Source: Clostridia bacterium
Lineage (GTDB): Bacteria > Bacillota > Clostridia > DUPQ01
Direction of reading: 5' to 3'
DNA length: 6,130 nucleotides
Assembly: GCA_030592355.1 (NCBI GenBank)
Contig: JAUVJE010000144.1
Span: forward strand, 1-6,130
The notes below the pieces were generated by a model. That model searched no databases. It was given only the letters and a program-made list of their open reading frames with translations, and was not told where the DNA came from. Below are positions 4,452-6,130 of this stretch, one piece after another; position 1 is the stretch's first letter; each line of letters starts with the position of its first letter. Made by a program: the position numbers and the translations under genes.

Positions 4452-6029
4452 ATGAATGAAAATGACTTTATTTCAATTGGAACCAACAGGCAGGTTTTCA
4501 TTGACGGACGGTTTATAAAAAATAGTAAAAATACAGATATTATCGTCCATAAGCCGGTTAAAACAGGTGAAACCAATTTTATTATGGAAGGTACTTCGCA
4601 CAAAAGAATAGGCGGGTACAATTCTGTGCTTTATGCAGACGGTAAATATAAAATATGGTATGTAGAGAATAATTATTTGCCGGACGGAATCTATATATGT
4701 GTTAAATATGCAGAGTCAGATGATGGAATAATGTGGGAAACACCGGATTTAGGGCTCGCACAGAAGTACAATGGAAGTCCCAATAATGTGGTATTGGGAT
4801 ACGGTGCAGGCAATGTGTCGGATGGACTGGGTGACGGAACATGCATGGTGTTTTTAGATCCTAATGATACTTCAGGTAGAAAATATAAGATGATTGCACG
4901 ACACGCCTTACATGCTTCTTTGGGTATGTATGCATCATTTGATGGGATTCGCTGGGAAAAAGAAATAGAAACTATAATAGACGACGGACGGTTTTCTACA
5001 AAAACCGGTATTTTTCATCTGGATTCACAAAACGTAGTATTTTGGGATAACCGAATAAACAAATATACTGCATATGTACGGAAAAACTATGAAAAATTAG
5101 GGCAGTACAGAACAGTAGCGCGAGGTGAGTCTGAAAGCCTGAATAGATTTCCGAATGTGAATGCCATGCCCACCGTCCTTCAAACAGATAAACATGATAT
5201 GCAGGTGAAAACAAAGAACGGCAGGCAGCCGGCTTCAGACTTCTACACCAATGCAACTATAAAATACCCATGGGCGCAGGATGCATATTTTATGTTTCCC
5301 AATATCTATTTTAAATATGGTAAATTTTTATCAGAGTTCAAAAACGATAAACCAAGAAATGCGGGCCCGATAGATATCAGATTTGCTTCGAGCCGCGACG
5401 GGATAAACTGGAACCGTCATAACAGGGAGGTTTATGTCGGAATCGGATGTAAAAATGATTTTGACGCATATTCACTATATATGTTAAGTGGTATTGTTCC
5501 TGGGAAAGACAATGATATATATATGTATTATATGGGTACGGATATTATTCATGGTTGGGACAGGGGAGATAAGTATGAGAAAAGAGAAAATAGAATTTTA
5601 ACTGCAACCGGGTTTGATTCCAAAAGAAGAGTGTCGGCAATCAGCAGACTTGTTCTTAGAAGAGATGGTTTTACATCGGTTAGGTCAGATTACAGAGGCG
5701 GAGATTTTCATACACCCTGGATAATATTCAAAGGGGACAAACTGGTTGTTAATGTGAATACTGCAGCTGCAGGCACACTTAAGGTCGGGATTATAGGAGA
5801 AGATGGAAAATATATAAACGGGTTTTCACCAAGGGACTGTAAAACGATTCATACATGTAATGATATTAATAAAACTGTAGAATGGGAGCAGGACGTAAGT
5901 GTTGCAGGCATAGCACAAAAGCCCGTAAAATTGTATTTTGAATTGGTTGACACTGACTTATATGCATTCCAATTTAACACAAAAACCGAGAAGTCTCCCT
6001 CATCTAAGCTTCCTTACTCACGACAGTGA
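4452..6029 (+). CDS. GH32/GH43-like five-bladed beta-propeller protein, putative glycoside hydrolase
   Basis: A 525-residue cytoplasmic protein without signal peptide. It resembles uncharacterised proteins often labelled glycosyl hydrolase family 32-like: QVFIDGRFI (14-22), GGYNSVLYADGKYKIWY (54-70), then a motif of the form SxDGIxW three times (SDDGIMW 89-95, SFDGIRW 162-168, SSRDGINW 313-320), with NGSPNNVVL (107-115) and DP-x5-KYKMI (136-148). A C-terminal beta-rich part carries LVLRRDGFTSV (400-410), PWIIFKGDKLVVN and LYAFQF (503-508), where relatives normally end. Substrate and activity are not known; catalytic carboxylates cannot be assigned with confidence. Residues 512-525 are encoded by IS-like DNA and are probably not native. 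ATG 4452 has AGGGGG eight bases upstream. It is divergent from the metal-cluster operon and has no evident functional link to it. Confidence 0.75.
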   Translation: MNENDFISIGTNRQVFIDGRFIKNSKNTDIIVHKPVKTGETNFIMEGTSHKRIGGYNSVLYADGKYKIWYVENNYLPDGIYICVKYAESDDGIMWETPDLGLAQKYNGSPNNVVLGYGAGNVSDGLGDGTCMVFLDPNDTSGRKYKMIARHALHASLGMYASFDGIRWEKEIETIIDDGRFSTKTGIFHLDSQNVVFWDNRINKYTAYVRKNYEKLGQYRTVARGESESLNRFPNVNAMPTVLQTDKHDMQVKTKNGRQPASDFYTNATIKYPWAQDAYFMFPNIYFKYGKFLSEFKNDKPRNAGPIDIRFASSRDGINWNRHNREVYVGIGCKNDFDAYSLYMLSGIVPGKDNDIYMYYMGTDIIHGWDRGDKYEKRENRILTATGFDSKRRVSAISRLVLRRDGFTSVRSDYRGGDFHTPWIIFKGDKLVVNVNTAAAGTLKVGIIGEDGKYINGFSPRDCKTIHTCNDINKTVEWEQDVSVAGIAQKPVKLYFELVDTDLYAFQFNTKTEKSPSSKLPYSRQ

Positions 6030-6053
6030 GAGCGAAGGTGGGGGATGAATCGG
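5986..6053 (-). mobile_element. Putative IS200/IS605-like right end or its remnant
   Basis: Read on the minus strand, the block begins CCGATTCATCCCCCACCTT and ends GGGAGACTTCTCGG, a layout (ATTCATC, GC-rich stem, ACTTCTCG) like the right ends of IS1341-type TnpB elements. Pairings seen are CCGA/TCGG at the ends (5986-5989 with 6050-6053), TCATC (6000-6004) with GATGA (6044-6048), CCTT with AAGG (6012-6015 and 6035-6038), and a CTCAC/GTGAG hairpin (6017-6021 with 6026-6030) around GACA. The stem is imperfect, suggesting decay. Any tnpB would lie beyond the right edge; none is recognisable inside the window. Family assignment is inference from the layout. Confidence 0.35.
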
Positions 6054-6130
6054 TGAATATTTTCATGAAAACAAAATATGTGTTTTGGTCATAGTACTGA
6101 TAATGATGTGGGATGTGGACAACAATAATC
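6054..6130. other. Terminal stretch without recognised gene
   Basis: No protein or RNA is recognised in these 77 bases. One frame on the minus strand is open from the edge (6129) to TAG at 6006-6004, 41 codons, but its product is unlike any TnpB tail I know. CAAAA (6070-6074) and TTTTG form a short AT-rich dyad. If the neighbouring block is an IS end, this is internal IS sequence. Confidence 0.4.

Noticed and set aside
4996..5256. Minus-strand open frame of 86 codons
   Set aside because: It is antisense to the propeller gene and its product shows no domain pattern.
6045..6098. Short plus-strand peptides after the propeller gene (ATG 6045, GTG 6052)
   Set aside because: They are only 3 and 13 codons long, lack family features and fall in IS-like sequence.

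Overview
The window looks like chromosomal DNA of an anaerobic, moderate-GC, Gram-positive bacterium of the Clostridia. The reasons are strong AGGAGG-type ribosome binding sites before nearly every gene, very compact gene spacing, and a gene set (NifX/NifB-like small proteins, ferredoxin-containing MinD-type ATPases, an Mrp/NBP35 ATPase, a DUF134 regulator, a DUF5320 protein) typical of obligate anaerobes. Species cannot be told from the sequence alone.

Layout. Bases 1 to about 127 are the right-hand end of an IS200/IS605-family (IS1341-like) element reading rightward: the last 26 codons of a TnpB-like protein, ending at 82, and a chain of hairpins that fits the 3' part of an omega RNA. From 142 to 4161 runs a seven-gene operon on the minus strand, in transcription order: DUF5320-type Gly/Met-rich protein, DUF134 helix-turn-helix protein, NifX-like protein A, MinD-type ferredoxin ATPase A, MinD-type ferredoxin ATPase B, Mrp/NBP35-type ATPase, NifX-like protein B. 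The last five genes overlap by 1 to 4 bases or lie 1 base apart. The operon starts from a consensus promoter (TTGACA, 16 bases, TATAAT) near 4208-4235. That promoter is overlaid by a 20-base perfect palindrome, and a second palindrome with the same GACATATGTC core lies in the leader. From 4452 to 6029 on the plus strand lies a divergent gene for a cytoplasmic protein resembling the GH32/GH43 type of five-bladed beta-propeller. Its last 14 codons appear to come from another IS-like end (about 5986-6053), after which no host gene is recognised up to the edge.

How the genes fit together. The operon is related in gene content to the orange protein (ORP) complex loci of Desulfovibrio, where a NifX-like protein carrying a metal-sulfur cluster acts with MinD/Mrp ATPases. 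Here two NifX-like proteins, two ATPases each with two [4Fe-4S] sites, and an Mrp-type cluster carrier would form a metal-cluster assembly or delivery module. DUF134 is a candidate regulator. Three of the products end in His-rich or His/Cys-rich tails, which supports metal handling. The target protein and metal are unknown. The propeller gene is probably a neighbour rather than a member of the system.
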